A stretch of 62,815 bases of DNA from assembly GCA_900540475.1 (NCBI GenBank), contig UQGG01000042.1, positions 1 to 62,815 of the forward strand, in the 5' to 3' direction. Under the pieces are notes generated by a model. It did no database searches. It was not told the DNA's origin and was given only the letters and a program-made list of their open reading frames with translations. A program made the translations under genes and the position numbers. Positions 8,200 through 17,544 of this stretch are shown here, piece by piece (the first letter of the stretch is position 1; each line of letters begins with the position of its first letter). The stretch comes from an uncultured Robinsoniella sp. GTDB lineage: Bacteria > Bacillota > Clostridia > Lachnospirales > Lachnospiraceae.

Positions 8200-9492
8200 C
8201 TATTTTTCAAAGCGGACTTTAATAGAATTTGCATGGGCAGTGAGCTGTTCCGCTGTTGCAAATTTAATAATATCCTCATGAATTGGCTCCAGCGCTTCTC
8301 TGGAGTAATAAATAATACTGGATTTTTTTATAAAATCATCCACGCTTAAAGGGGAAAAGAACTTTGCAGTGCCATTGGTAGGCAGTACGTGGTTAGGTCC
8401 TGCAAAATAATCACCCAAAGGCTCACTGCTGTACTCTCCGATAAAAATAGCTCCCGCATTTTTAATCTTGGTCATCACCTGGAAAGGATCTTTTGTAACG
8501 ATTTCCAAATGTTCCGATGCAATTTCATTGACCGTATCAATGGCATCTTCCATATTTTCAGCCACTAAAATATAGCCGTAATTATCAAGGGATTTTTGAA
8601 TAATCTCTTTTCTGGATAATTCTGCAGTAAACGCATCCACTTCTTTTGACACTTTATCTGCCAGTTCATGACTGGTTGTAATAAGAATTGCGGAAGCCAT
8701 TTCATCATGCTCTGCCTGGGATAACAGGTCAGCTGCAACAAATCTGGGATTAGCTGTCTCATCTGCAAGAACCAGAATTTCACTGGGACCTGCGACAGAG
8801 TCAATGCTCACATGTCCGTAGACTGCTTTTTTCGCCAGCGCCACATAAATATTGCCGGGTCCTACAATCTTATCTACCCTTGGAATGCTCTCCGTACCAA
8901 ATGCAAGTGCCGCAATTGCCTGGGCGCCACCAGTCTTATAGACTTCATCCGCACCCGCCTCATGAGCCGCCACAAGGGTGGAGGGATTTACCTTACCATC
9001 TTTACCTGGAGGGGTAGTCATAATAATCTTCTCTACGCCTGCTGCCTTTGCAGGCACAATATTCATTAGAACAGAAGACGGATAAACTGCCTTGCCTCCT
9101 GGAACATAAACTCCTACTTTAGACAGCGCTGTCACCTTCTGACCCAGCATAGTTCCATCGGGTTTACTGTCAAACCAGCTGTACTGGCGCTGCTTTTCAT
9201 GATAGGAGCGAATATTTACCAGGGCTTTTCGGATCACCTCTACCAGACTTTTATCCACCTGTTCATATGCTTCTCTGATTTCCTCTTCCGTCACACGGAT
9301 ATTCTCAGGGCCTATATCAGCTCCGTCGAAACGCTTTGTATAGTCAAAGACCGCCTGATCCCTGTTACTTTTTACATTCTGGATAATTTCTGCAACACGG
9401 CCTTCAAACTCTCCATAGCTGTTTGGACTGCGCTTCAAGAGGTCTTCCAGTACATTCTGCATGGTATCTTTCGTCAATTCAACAATTCTCAT
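8200..9492 (-). CDS. hisD: histidinol dehydrogenase
   Basis: The 430-residue zinc enzyme oxidises L-histidinol to L-histidine in two NAD-dependent steps, the last reactions of the pathway. Family signatures include VYVPGGKAVYPSSVLM, the IVGPGNIYVALAKK motif, GPSEILVLAD and AEHDEMASAILIT, with GPNHVLPT near the C-terminus. The length is typical. AGGAGG precedes the ATG, and the gene sits 25 bases after hisG. Confidence 0.97.
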   Translation of the reverse strand: MRIVELTKDTMQNVLEDLLKRSPNSYGEFEGRVAEIIQNVKSNRDQAVFDYTKRFDGADIGPENIRVTEEEIREAYEQVDKSLVEVIRKALVNIRSYHEKQRQYSWFDSKPDGTMLGQKVTALSKVGVYVPGGKAVYPSSVLMNIVPAKAAGVEKIIMTTPPGKDGKVNPSTLVAAHEAGADEVYKTGGAQAIAALAFGTESIPRVDKIVGPGNIYVALAKKAVYGHVSIDSVAGPSEILVLADETANPRFVAADLLSQAEHDEMASAILITTSHELADKVSKEVDAFTAELSRKEIIQKSLDNYGYILVAENMEDAIDTVNEIASEHLEIVTKDPFQVMTKIKNAGAIFIGEYSSEPLGDYFAGPNHVLPTNGTAKFFSPLSVDDFIKKSSIIYYSREALEPIHEDIIKFATAEQLTAHANSIKVRFEK

Positions 9493-9517
9493 AATAACCT
9501 CCTACGTTTTCCTGATC

Positions 9518-10153
9518 TTATAAGACTGCTTTTAAATCCGTTAAAAGCTTCGTAATTCTGTCATTTTCCATCTTCATGCTCACCTGGTTCACCACTACCC
9601 TTGCAGATAACGGACAGATCTCTTCTAAAATCTCCAACCCATTCTCCTTAAGCGTGGAACCCGTCTCCACAATATCCACGATCACTTCCGAAAGTCCCAC
9701 AATCGGAGCTAACTCAATGGAGCCGTTCAGTTTAATGATCTCTACCGTCTGATGCTTTTTATTATAGAAATAATCTTTTGCAATATTCGGGTATTTGGTG
9801 GCAACCCGGATCAATTCCTGGTGCTTTAATAATTCCTTTGCAGATGCCGGACCGCAGACACACATCCTGCATTTGCCGAAGCCCAGATCCAGAACTTCAT
9901 ATAATTTTCTCTGTTCCTCAGCGATGGTATCTTTTCCGACAATACCGATATCAGCCGCACCATACTCTACGTAAGTAGGTACATCAGGTCCTTTTGACAG
10001 GAAGAATTTCAGCTTAAGCTCCTCATTTACAAAAATCAGCTTCCTGCTGGTTGGATCTTTCATTTCTTCACAGGTGATTCCTATTTTCTCAAAGACCTCC
10101 AGGGTCTGTTTCGCCAATCGTCCTTTTCCAAGGGCAAACGTTAAATATCTCAT
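9518..10153 (-). CDS. hisG: ATP phosphoribosyltransferase, short catalytic subunit
   Basis: The 211-residue short-form HisG joins ATP and PRPP in the first committed step of histidine synthesis. It begins MRYLTFALGKGRLAK and lacks the C-terminal regulatory domain of long HisG, so it needs HisZ, which is encoded directly upstream. Of three tandem ATGs, the one at 10153 is best spaced from GGAGG. The PRPP loop region reads IVDIVETGSTLKENGLEI. Feedback control by histidine is expected through HisZ (family knowledge). Confidence 0.95.
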   Translation of the reverse strand: MRYLTFALGKGRLAKQTLEVFEKIGITCEEMKDPTSRKLIFVNEELKLKFFLSKGPDVPTYVEYGAADIGIVGKDTIAEEQRKLYEVLDLGFGKCRMCVCGPASAKELLKHQELIRVATKYPNIAKDYFYNKKHQTVEIIKLNGSIELAPIVGLSEVIVDIVETGSTLKENGLEILEEICPLSARVVVNQVSMKMENDRITKLLTDLKAVL

Positions 10154-10206
10154 CATCATCCTCCAGTGCTGCATTCACTGCAGCTTCATATATGGTGGGG
10201 TTACTT

Positions 10207-11466
10207 CTATGACAATAACGCCATAAGTCCCGCCGGTTTTGCTACCTTCGTTTCGGTATTTACAGACAGAATTCTATCCTTATCCTCGAAATACAGAATC
10301 TCATTAATACGGCTTCGCCTTGCAAAGGTCAGATAATCCTCTAAGTCCAGGCTTTCCTTCTGACAGATCAGTTCCACATAATTGTTTTCTATCCGAAGAT
10401 GCTTAGCCAGTGTAATCGCTTCTTTTCTCTGCTCTTTTTTGTATAAGATCAAGCGGTTTACCTGCTCTGACGGCACATCTATTTTCTGTCTGGAAAGGGC
10501 GGTGAGAAGCTGGTCCACTACCACAACAAAACCAATTGACGGTGCATCTTTTCCGAAATGCCCCATCATATGATCGTAACGTCCGCCTTTAACGATGGCA
10601 TCGCCTGTTCCAAAGGTATAACCCCGGAAAATAATGCCGGTATAGTACATATATTTGCTGATCATCCCCAGATCAAAGGAAACATATTTTTCCACACCGT
10701 AATATTTTAAAATTCCATATAATTCTTCCAGCCTTGCAATTGCCTTTAAGGCTCCCTGGTTGGATGTAAGGAGTCTTGCCCGTTCCAGTGCATCCACGGT
10801 TCCAAACAGCTGAGGCAGAGTCGCAAACACATTCTTTAATTCTTCACTGATATTCTGTTCGGACAGCAGCTCTTCCACGCCAAACATATTTTTATTGGAA
10901 ATCAATTCCCGCAGTTCTTCCTCAGTTTCCTCATCAATTCCCGCTTCCGTCATCAGACTTTTGAAAAATTCCACATGTCCGATGCTGATCTGGAAATCTT
11001 TAAGCCCTGCATTTCGCAGTGTCTCAATGACCAGTGTTATAATCTCCGCATCTGCGTCCACACTGTCATCTCCGATAAATTCTGCGCCCAGCTGGGTTGT
11101 TTCTTTTAAACGGCCCTGGTAACTTGAATTATTTATAAAGGTATTACCCATATAACAAAGGCGGATGGAAAGATCTTCTTCTGTAAAATACTTCGCCGCC
11201 GCCCTGGCAATAGAAGGGGTGAAATCGGGGCGCAGCACCAGTGTATTTCCTTCCCGGTCAAAAAATTTATACAGATCCTTGGATGGAATGGTTCCCACAT
11301 CCTGTCCAAATACATCAAAATATTCAAAGGTAGGCGTTTCAATATCCCGATAGCCATAGGATTTCAGGACTTTATGCAGTTTGTCCTGTAAAGTAAGTTT
11401 CTTTTCACATTCTGCATTGTAAATATCCCTGACACCTTCCGGCGTATGTAATAATCGTTGATTCAT
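10207..11466 (-). CDS. hisZ: ATP phosphoribosyltransferase regulatory subunit HisZ
   Basis: The 419-residue protein is a histidyl-tRNA synthetase paralog without the anticodon-binding domain. It keeps class II motif 2/3 features (RPDFTPSIARAAAKYF, KGGRYDHMMGHFGKDAPSIGF) and assembles with short HisG. As the first gene of the his operon it follows a strong promoter (11552-11580). The ribosome binding site is GGAGAG before the ATG. No T-box or histidine leader peptide is evident in the roughly 85-base leader. Confidence 0.94.
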   Translation of the reverse strand: MNQRLLHTPEGVRDIYNAECEKKLTLQDKLHKVLKSYGYRDIETPTFEYFDVFGQDVGTIPSKDLYKFFDREGNTLVLRPDFTPSIARAAAKYFTEEDLSIRLCYMGNTFINNSSYQGRLKETTQLGAEFIGDDSVDADAEIITLVIETLRNAGLKDFQISIGHVEFFKSLMTEAGIDEETEEELRELISNKNMFGVEELLSEQNISEELKNVFATLPQLFGTVDALERARLLTSNQGALKAIARLEELYGILKYYGVEKYVSFDLGMISKYMYYTGIIFRGYTFGTGDAIVKGGRYDHMMGHFGKDAPSIGFVVVVDQLLTALSRQKIDVPSEQVNRLILYKKEQRKEAITLAKHLRIENNYVELICQKESLDLEDYLTFARRSRINEILYFEDKDRILSVNTETKVAKPAGLMALLS

Positions 11467-11551
11467 TTCTCTCTCCTCTTTCTGAAAATCAAATTTCGTT
11501 TTACTTTATCAAATTAACGTGATAATTCACTACTATATAAAATTATTTTTC

Positions 11552-11580
11552 ATTATAATAGATGTATGAAAAATTGTCAA
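11552..11580 (-). promoter_or_regulatory. his operon promoter
   Basis: On the minus strand, a consensus TTGACA (11575-11580) and TATAAT (11552-11557) are separated by 17 bases. The -35 box overlaps the 3' end of recU, so the his operon is expressed independently. Confidence 0.88.
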
Positions 11581-12110
11581 TCCCTCTTATCTAAATCCTT
11601 TTGCAGTGCATCTAAGTAAGGAACCAGAATACCGCCTTTACTTTCCAACTTAAATTCCTGTGGCAGTTCTTCATAGCGGAAGCTTTTTCTGCCCCCCTCT
11701 TCTGCCCTTTTCCAGAAAAATTTTACCCGTTCAAAAGGCAGATAAAATATTTCATTTTTTTTGGTATAGTAAATAATCAAAAAAGAAATTCCCCCCTGCT
11801 GCTCAAATGTCCCCATAAACTGAACCTGATGTTCATGAATATTCTGCAGTGCAAAAGTATCCGCATTACATTCCTTTGCATCAAAGCAAACAGGGATTCC
11901 CTGTACCGCTCCAATATAATCAACGGTACTTTTCTGCTCAAAATATGCCAGCGTTATATGCCGGTTTTCTTTATCAATTCTGATGGGGGTAATGGGAGTC
12001 GGGATTTTCTGAATCAAAGCAAGCCCCTTTTCCTGATACTGTTCGTTGGAACGGTTAATTAAGTCTTCCAGTGTGGACCCCCGAAGCCCTCTTGAATTCC
12101 ATGTTGCCAT
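11577..12110 (-). CDS. recU: Holliday junction resolvase RecU
   Basis: The 177-residue protein is a Firmicutes-type RecU, which cleaves four-way DNA junctions during recombination and chromosome segregation. The N-terminal NSRGLRGSTLEDLINRSN and the nuclease core STVDYIGAVQGIPVCFDAKEC (metal-binding D/E/K residues) are conserved. In many Firmicutes recU sits beside a class A PBP gene, but not here. The upstream leader is long and A-rich on the coding strand. Confidence 0.93.
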   Translation of the reverse strand: MATWNSRGLRGSTLEDLINRSNEQYQEKGLALIQKIPTPITPIRIDKENRHITLAYFEQKSTVDYIGAVQGIPVCFDAKECNADTFALQNIHEHQVQFMGTFEQQGGISFLIIYYTKKNEIFYLPFERVKFFWKRAEEGGRKSFRYEELPQEFKLESKGGILVPYLDALQKDLDKRD

Positions 12111-12388
12111 ATGGATGTTCCTTTCTGTCTTGTCACCTTCTGTTTATGTTACTTTTTATTTACTTCACTATTTGTTTTATTGCTTTCTATTATGTTACTT
12201 TCTTTTTTTCACTATTTGTTTTATTACTTTCTATTTTTACCATTTATTCGTAATACTTTTTCTACATTTTAGTTTATGTATCTAATATTTATACTCTATC
12301 TCTTTCATGTTCATACACACTCTAGTTTATTTTACTCCAAAATTGCCGCATCTTCAAGCACATTGAAAAAGCAATGCCGTTTATATAC
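12111..12388. other. AT-rich leader upstream of recU with a duplicated 26-mer
   Basis: This stretch is strongly biased (T-rich on the plus strand) and codes for nothing convincing. A 26-base sequence beginning TCACTATTTGTTTTATT occurs at 12165-12190 and again, with one mismatch, at 12209-12234. The arrangement suggests slipped duplication in low-complexity sequence. No clear promoter motif was resolved for recU. Confidence 0.5.
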
Positions 12389-12422
12389 AAAAAAAAGCAG
12401 TTAATCGTAATCAATCAACTGC
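12389..12422 (-). terminator. terminator after the RluA-family pseudouridine synthase
   Basis: On the minus strand a nine-base stem (GCAGTTGAT with ATTAACTGC, one G-T wobble; 12397-12422) is followed by a run of eight T residues. Confidence 0.8.
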
Positions 12423-12446
12423 CCGTATTACATCCTTCATTTAAAA

Positions 12447-13418
12447 TCAAAACACTTTTTCTAATACCTTCTGGAAAATAGGAGGGACTTTCGCCGTAAA
12501 TTCTCTTCCGGAAAGGTATTCCAGATCACCTTTTATCTGCGGCATTACCAGCTGATAGGAATGCAGCATTTGATACTTCACCCCATAGGAGGCCTCATAT
12601 TTCTGGTTAACTTTTCGGTTCCCGTATTTGGAGTCTCCGATTATCGGATGCCCGATGGATGCCAGATGGGCACGAATCTGATGGGATCTTCCGGTGATCA
12701 GCCAGACTTTTAATAGAGTAACCCCATTTTTTATTTCCAGTGGCGTATACTGGGTGTGTATGGGCAGCGCTCCCTCTGTGTACTCCCGGCTGATCTGTAC
12801 TTTATTTTGCTTCTCATCTTTGGTAAGCCAGCCATCAATGGTTTGTTCCTCCGCCACTTCTCCGGATACCAGACAGAGGTAATATTTGTGCAGGCTCCTG
12901 TCCTTGAAAACCTCCGCCATAGTCTGAAGCCCAGCCAGGGTTTTCCCTGCTACGATCAAACCACTTGTATTGCGGTCTAAACGGTTGCAGACTGCCGGGC
13001 GGAAAGTCCTAAGCTCTTCCCTGGTAATCTGATTGGATTCCAGCAGGTAGGCGATCATTTCTTCATTTATGGATATATCACTGCTCTTCGCCTTTTGGGA
13101 AAGCATATTTGCAGGCTTGTTCAACAGAAGAATATGCTTGTCTTCATAGATTACCTGTAGTTTGCTGCTCTTTTTTATGCTGGGGATATCTTCATTTTTC
13201 TTTGAGAATTTATCAAAGGTTTCATCGGAAAGAAAAAACCGTATTTCATCATGAAGTGCGGTCTTTTCATTTCCAGTGGCTTTTTTGTCGTTCAGCGTGA
13301 TATTTTTTTTGCGAAGCATTTTATAGAGGAAGCTTTTGGGTGCTTCACTTAAATATTTTGCCAGAAGCTTGTCCAGACGCTGCCCTGCTTCATTTTCATT
13401 TACAATCACTAATTTCAT
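12447..13418 (-). CDS. RluA/RluD-family pseudouridine synthase
   Basis: The 323-residue enzyme has an N-terminal S4-like RNA-binding segment (residues about 10-75) and the RluA catalytic domain. The active-site motif NRLDRNTSGL contains the catalytic Asp, and TGRSHQIRAHLASIGHPIIGDSKYG follows. It should isomerise specific uridines in 23S rRNA; the exact site cannot be assigned (RluC- or RluD-like). It is the last gene of a long minus-strand run. Confidence 0.93.
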   Translation of the reverse strand: MKLVIVNENEAGQRLDKLLAKYLSEAPKSFLYKMLRKKNITLNDKKATGNEKTALHDEIRFFLSDETFDKFSKKNEDIPSIKKSSKLQVIYEDKHILLLNKPANMLSQKAKSSDISINEEMIAYLLESNQITREELRTFRPAVCNRLDRNTSGLIVAGKTLAGLQTMAEVFKDRSLHKYYLCLVSGEVAEEQTIDGWLTKDEKQNKVQISREYTEGALPIHTQYTPLEIKNGVTLLKVWLITGRSHQIRAHLASIGHPIIGDSKYGNRKVNQKYEASYGVKYQMLHSYQLVMPQIKGDLEYLSGREFTAKVPPIFQKVLEKVF

Positions 13419-13459
13419 CTCTATACCCTTTTCATTTTTCCAGGACGTGCTTATTTTTC

Positions 13460-14065
13460 TTAAAGAGAAATCGCCAGGATCACGTGCTTCATCAGTTCAC
13501 TTCTGCTAAGATCCGGATAATCTTCGCTGGGCGTAAAAGTCCCTTCTGCTTCCAGTTCGTCCTTTCGCTGGTAAAGCATATCAACCCTTTCCAGATAGCG
13601 TTTTAAATCGGTAAATATCTTCACATTCGACTTATAGCCGTTACCTTTTAAAATCTCCTTGATATGCTTTTCTGCAAAGGAAGGATCCACCTTTGCGCTG
13701 CTGGTATAACCGATCACATTTGTACCGCATACAACCAGACTGTCAATAGGCGTATTCTTCTCATATGCAGTCACGGTCAGTTCATAGGCGCATACCAGAT
13801 CTTTAACATGGGACTGAATCTCCTGGTAATGTTCTTCGCTTATGGGTTTCTGCATCAGCATCATTACCATACCCACAGCAGAACGGCTGGCCGGAAGACA
13901 TCCCATAACTGCCACAAAGGTAAACATATTAAGTCTTGTACCTGTCTGAATCAAACCGGTGACAAATATCACAACCGGAATTAAGAACAGGATAAATGTA
14001 ATCAACCCCCGCTTTTTCTTCTGGGAAAGAATATAACCCCGTTTTCCCTTTGAAACTTTCTTCAT
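13460..14065 (-). CDS. hypothetical protein with two N-terminal membrane segments
   Basis: The 201-residue product is not recognised. It opens with a very basic stretch (KKVSKGKRGYILSQKKKRG). Two hydrophobic segments follow (about 22-42 and 46-72, the second ending with MMLM), then a soluble domain of about 130 residues. The ATG at 14065 is chosen over a longer frame because GAGGAG lies seven bases upstream. The neighbours are RNA-modification genes. Confidence 0.7.
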   Translation of the reverse strand: MKKVSKGKRGYILSQKKKRGLITFILFLIPVVIFVTGLIQTGTRLNMFTFVAVMGCLPASRSAVGMVMMLMQKPISEEHYQEIQSHVKDLVCAYELTVTAYEKNTPIDSLVVCGTNVIGYTSSAKVDPSFAEKHIKEILKGNGYKSNVKIFTDLKRYLERVDMLYQRKDELEAEGTFTPSEDYPDLSRSELMKHVILAISL

Positions 14066-14157
14066 GCGTAATCTCCTCATAATTCTACTTATTTTTCTGC
14101 AGTTATTTATGCCCGGACAGAGGGTACAGTTCCATTTTATCCGCTGCAAAATTTTAG

Positions 14158-16122
14158 CTATTTCTTCTTATGCACATTCCGGATCGTTTTCTTTTTTACC
14201 GGCTTTTTCTTATCTCTTCCATTTCCGGAAGATGTACCGTTTTTCATCCCGCCTTTTCCGCCGTTTTTGTCCCATGTCTGCCTGCTATACTGGCCGGATG
14301 TACCGGAAGATGTTTTACCATCTCCCCTGAGCGGACGAATCAGGCATTTTTTATCAAAACCTATCAGGTCTGTCCGATGAGCTTTTGTCAGCGCTTCCGC
14401 TACCAGCTCCAGATTCTTCGGATTCCGGTATTGGATCAACGCACGCTGCATTGCCTTTTCGTGGGGATTAGTGGGAACATAAACCGGCTCCATGGTTCTT
14501 GGATCCACCCCTGTATAATACATACAGGTTGAAATCGTGGAGGGTGTGGGATAAAAATCCTGTACCTGTTCCGGCATATAGCCCAGATCCCGGAGATATT
14601 CAGCAAGTGCCACAGCTTCCTTTAGCGTAGATCCCGGGTGGGAAGACATCAGATAGGGTACCAGGAACTGATTTTTCCCGCATTTTGCATTGAGATCTTT
14701 ATATTTATGCACGAATTTTTCATAGACACTGCGCTCTGGCTTGCCCATTTTACTGAGTACCTTATCCGCAATATGCTCCGGGGCTACTTTTAGCTGACCG
14801 CTTACATGATGCTCTACCAATTCCTTAAAAAAGGAATCATCCTGATCATAAATCAGATAGTCAAAACGGATACCAGACCGGATAAATACCTTCTTCACGT
14901 TTGGCAGATCCCGCAGTTTCCGAAGCAGGGACAGATAATCACTGTGGTCTACTTTCAGATTTTTACAAGGGGTGGGGAACAGGCATTGTTTTTTCGGACA
15001 TGCCCCTTTCTCCAGCTGTTTACCACATGCAGGCTGCCGGAAATTGGCAGTAGGTCCTCCTACATCATGAATATATCCTTTAAAATCTTTCTCCCAGATA
15101 AACTGGTTCGCTTCAGCCAGAATGGATTCATGGCTTCTGGTCTGGATAATCCTTCCCTGGTGGAAAGTCAGTGCGCAGAAGCTGCATCCGCCAAAGCATC
15201 CACGGTTGCTTACCAGGCTGTATTTTACTTCTTCAATTGCCGGAATCCCGCCCTTTTCATCATAGGATGGATGCCAGGTTCTCATATATCCCAGGGAATA
15301 GACCCGGTCCATTTCTGACTGGCTTAAAGGCTTTGCAGGCGGGTTCTGAACAATATGCCACCCGTCTTTATAGCTTTCTACCAGACGTTTCCCGGAAAAC
15401 GGATCGGTGTTGCAATATTGAATATAGAAGCTCTTTGCATAATTTAACTTGTCCGCCTTCAGATCTTCAAAAGCCGGAAGTGTAATTGCATCATAAACAA
15501 TGGATAAATCCCTGGTTTTAAAAACAGTTCCTTCAATAAAGGTCAGATCCTTCATCTCAATTCCGCTGTTAAGGGCATCCGCGATTTCTACAATGGAGCG
15601 TTCCCCCATGCCGTAAGAAATCAGATCAGCCCCTGAATCCAAAAGAATAGAGCGCTTCAATGCATTTGCCCAGTAATCATAGTGTGCCATCCTGCGCAGG
15701 CTGGCTTCAATCCCGCCAATGATAACCGGCACATGTTTATACGCCTGACGGATGAGATTACAGTAGACAATCGTAGCATTGTCCGGACGTTTGCCCATCT
15801 CCCCGCCGGGACTGAACGCATCTGTCTTCCTCCGCTTCTTGGATACTGAATAATGGTTCACCATAGAATCCATATTTCCCGCGGAGACAATAAATCCCAG
15901 TCTCGGCTCACCAAGTGCCATAATACTTTCTTTGTCTTTCCAGTCCGGCTGGGCAATAATGCCCACTTTATATCCATTTGCCTCCAGAATACGGCTGATT
16001 ACCGCATGGGCAAAGGACGGATGGTCCACATAGGCATCTCCTGTTACATATACAAAATCCAGCTGGGCTATGCCGCGAGCCTTCATATCTTCCCTGTTAA
16101 CGGGCAAAAACTCCTTACTCAT
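14158..16122 (-). CDS. YgiQ-family radical SAM protein
   Basis: The 654-residue protein has the YgiQ architecture: an N-terminal domain (about 1-280), the radical SAM core with the [4Fe-4S] motif CFGGCSFCALTFHQGR (CxxxCxxC), and a basic C-terminal tail (KKPVKKKTIRNVHKKK). Its biochemical role is not established. The ATG at 16122 (AGGAG five bases upstream) is preferred over 16176, which would overlap the HAD gene. A conserved KLKVAPEH-type motif (QLKVAPEHIADKVL) is present. Confidence 0.92.
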   Translation of the reverse strand: MSKEFLPVNREDMKARGIAQLDFVYVTGDAYVDHPSFAHAVISRILEANGYKVGIIAQPDWKDKESIMALGEPRLGFIVSAGNMDSMVNHYSVSKKRRKTDAFSPGGEMGKRPDNATIVYCNLIRQAYKHVPVIIGGIEASLRRMAHYDYWANALKRSILLDSGADLISYGMGERSIVEIADALNSGIEMKDLTFIEGTVFKTRDLSIVYDAITLPAFEDLKADKLNYAKSFYIQYCNTDPFSGKRLVESYKDGWHIVQNPPAKPLSQSEMDRVYSLGYMRTWHPSYDEKGGIPAIEEVKYSLVSNRGCFGGCSFCALTFHQGRIIQTRSHESILAEANQFIWEKDFKGYIHDVGGPTANFRQPACGKQLEKGACPKKQCLFPTPCKNLKVDHSDYLSLLRKLRDLPNVKKVFIRSGIRFDYLIYDQDDSFFKELVEHHVSGQLKVAPEHIADKVLSKMGKPERSVYEKFVHKYKDLNAKCGKNQFLVPYLMSSHPGSTLKEAVALAEYLRDLGYMPEQVQDFYPTPSTISTCMYYTGVDPRTMEPVYVPTNPHEKAMQRALIQYRNPKNLELVAEALTKAHRTDLIGFDKKCLIRPLRGDGKTSSGTSGQYSRQTWDKNGGKGGMKNGTSSGNGRDKKKPVKKKTIRNVHKKK

Positions 16123-16159
16123 TCGTACTCCTGTCCGCCTGCTGTCTGCAGGCTTATAT

Positions 16160-16828
16160 CTATCGCAGATGTTCATAAGTATGATTCAAAACCTCATGAT
16201 AATCCGTAATATAATAATCCGCAAGTGCTTTCTTTTTTTCAATCTGCCCCATGGAAAAGTCATCTTCCACCGCGCATACTTTCATGCCGGCGTTCTTGCC
16301 TGCCAGAATACCCATACTGATGTCTTCAAATACCAGGCATTCAGCCGGAGCAACCCGCAGATCCTCACTTACCTTCAGATAAATGTCCGGGGAGGGTTTT
16401 CCCTTCGCCACTTCACATGCAGTCCGTACTGCATCGATCCTTCCGTCCAGGTGCTGTGCATGCATCACTGCCTCCACAAGCCCCCTGCCGTTGCTGGTTG
16501 CAATTCCGGTTTTAATACTGCGCTGTTTCAGCTCATCCAGAAAATCAGACGCACCGGGTTTAAGCGGCACTTCGTTGGCATACTTGTCATACGCCATCTC
16601 CATCCAGTCCTGTTTGATCTCCTCTGTGGTTTTCGGAAGAAAAAATGCGGTCCTGAAATAGTCAGCGGTCTCTGTAAAGCTCATTCCTTCAATCGCCTCA
16701 TGAAGCCCTTTTGGCACCTGAATCTGAAACCGGTTCAGATATTCTATATCTATCTGTGGCCACATCCACATGGAATCTGCCAGCGTTCCGTCTAAGTCAA
16801 ATATTACCGCTCTGATTCCTTCTAACAT
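16160..16828 (-). CDS. HAD-superfamily hydrolase, beta-phosphoglucomutase-like
   Basis: The 222-residue protein has motif I FDLDGTLADS, motif II ATSNGRG (Ser/Thr), motif III KGKPSPDIY and motif IV VFEDISMGILAGKNAG, with a helical cap between I and II. Substrates are likely small phosphorylated metabolites; the specificity is unknown. Its start overlaps the end of the RsuA-family gene by 7 bases, implying translational coupling. Confidence 0.92.
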   Translation of the reverse strand: MLEGIRAVIFDLDGTLADSMWMWPQIDIEYLNRFQIQVPKGLHEAIEGMSFTETADYFRTAFFLPKTTEEIKQDWMEMAYDKYANEVPLKPGASDFLDELKQRSIKTGIATSNGRGLVEAVMHAQHLDGRIDAVRTACEVAKGKPSPDIYLKVSEDLRVAPAECLVFEDISMGILAGKNAGMKVCAVEDDFSMGQIEKKKALADYYITDYHEVLNHTYEHLR

Positions 16829-17544
16829 CCGCTGCCTCCGATCCTTTCTATTTCCTCTCTGGTTAACGGGCGGTATTCGCCCTTCTTAAGATGTTCATCC
16901 AGGCTGATTGCACCCATAGACAGGCGTTTTAAATACATTACCTGCTTATCCACTGCTTCAAACATCCTTTTCACCTGGTGAAACCTGCCCTCCCGTATGG
17001 TAAGGCATACTTCCGATATCTCTGCGCTTTTTAAGATCTCAAGCTCTGCCGGCAGGGTGGGTTTCTCTTCTCCGATATCCACACCCTGTAAAAAAGCCTG
17101 CCGGTCTGTTTCGCTAACGATACCTTCCACTTTTGCATAGTAAGTCTTATCCACGTGCTTTCTCGGGGATAAGAGTTCATGGGCAAGGGCACCGTCATTT
17201 GTAATTAGCAGCAGCCCTTCCGTATCTTTATCAAGCCTGCCCACCGGGAAGAGTTCTTCCTTTTTCCCGGAAGATATAAAATCCATCACCGTCTGATGCA
17301 GGTTGTCCTGTGTGGCTGTCACACAGCCTGCGGGCTTATGGAACATATAATATTCATATTTTTGGTAGTCCAGGGGTTTCTCCCCCACACATACCGCATC
17401 CCGGTCTGCATCCAGCTTCGTCTCCGGCTTTTTCACCACTTCTCCATTGACGGTAACCAATCCTTTGCGGATCTTGTTTTTTACTTCTGTTCTGGTTCCC
17501 GCTCCTGCGTTTGCCAGGTATTTATCTAATCTAATCAGACTCAT
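16822..17544 (-). CDS. RsuA/RluB-family pseudouridine synthase
   Basis: The 240-residue enzyme has an S4 RNA-binding domain (RLDKYLANAGAGTRTEVKNKIRKGLVTVNG) and a catalytic core with FPVGRLDKDTEGLLLITNDG. It lies directly after the RsmF-type gene (the stop of one abuts the start of the next) and overlaps the HAD gene. It probably acts on 16S or 23S rRNA; the target is uncertain. Confidence 0.94.
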   Translation of the reverse strand: MSLIRLDKYLANAGAGTRTEVKNKIRKGLVTVNGEVVKKPETKLDADRDAVCVGEKPLDYQKYEYYMFHKPAGCVTATQDNLHQTVMDFISSGKKEELFPVGRLDKDTEGLLLITNDGALAHELLSPRKHVDKTYYAKVEGIVSETDRQAFLQGVDIGEEKPTLPAELEILKSAEISEVCLTIREGRFHQVKRMFEAVDKQVMYLKRLSMGAISLDEHLKKGEYRPLTREEIERIGGSGC

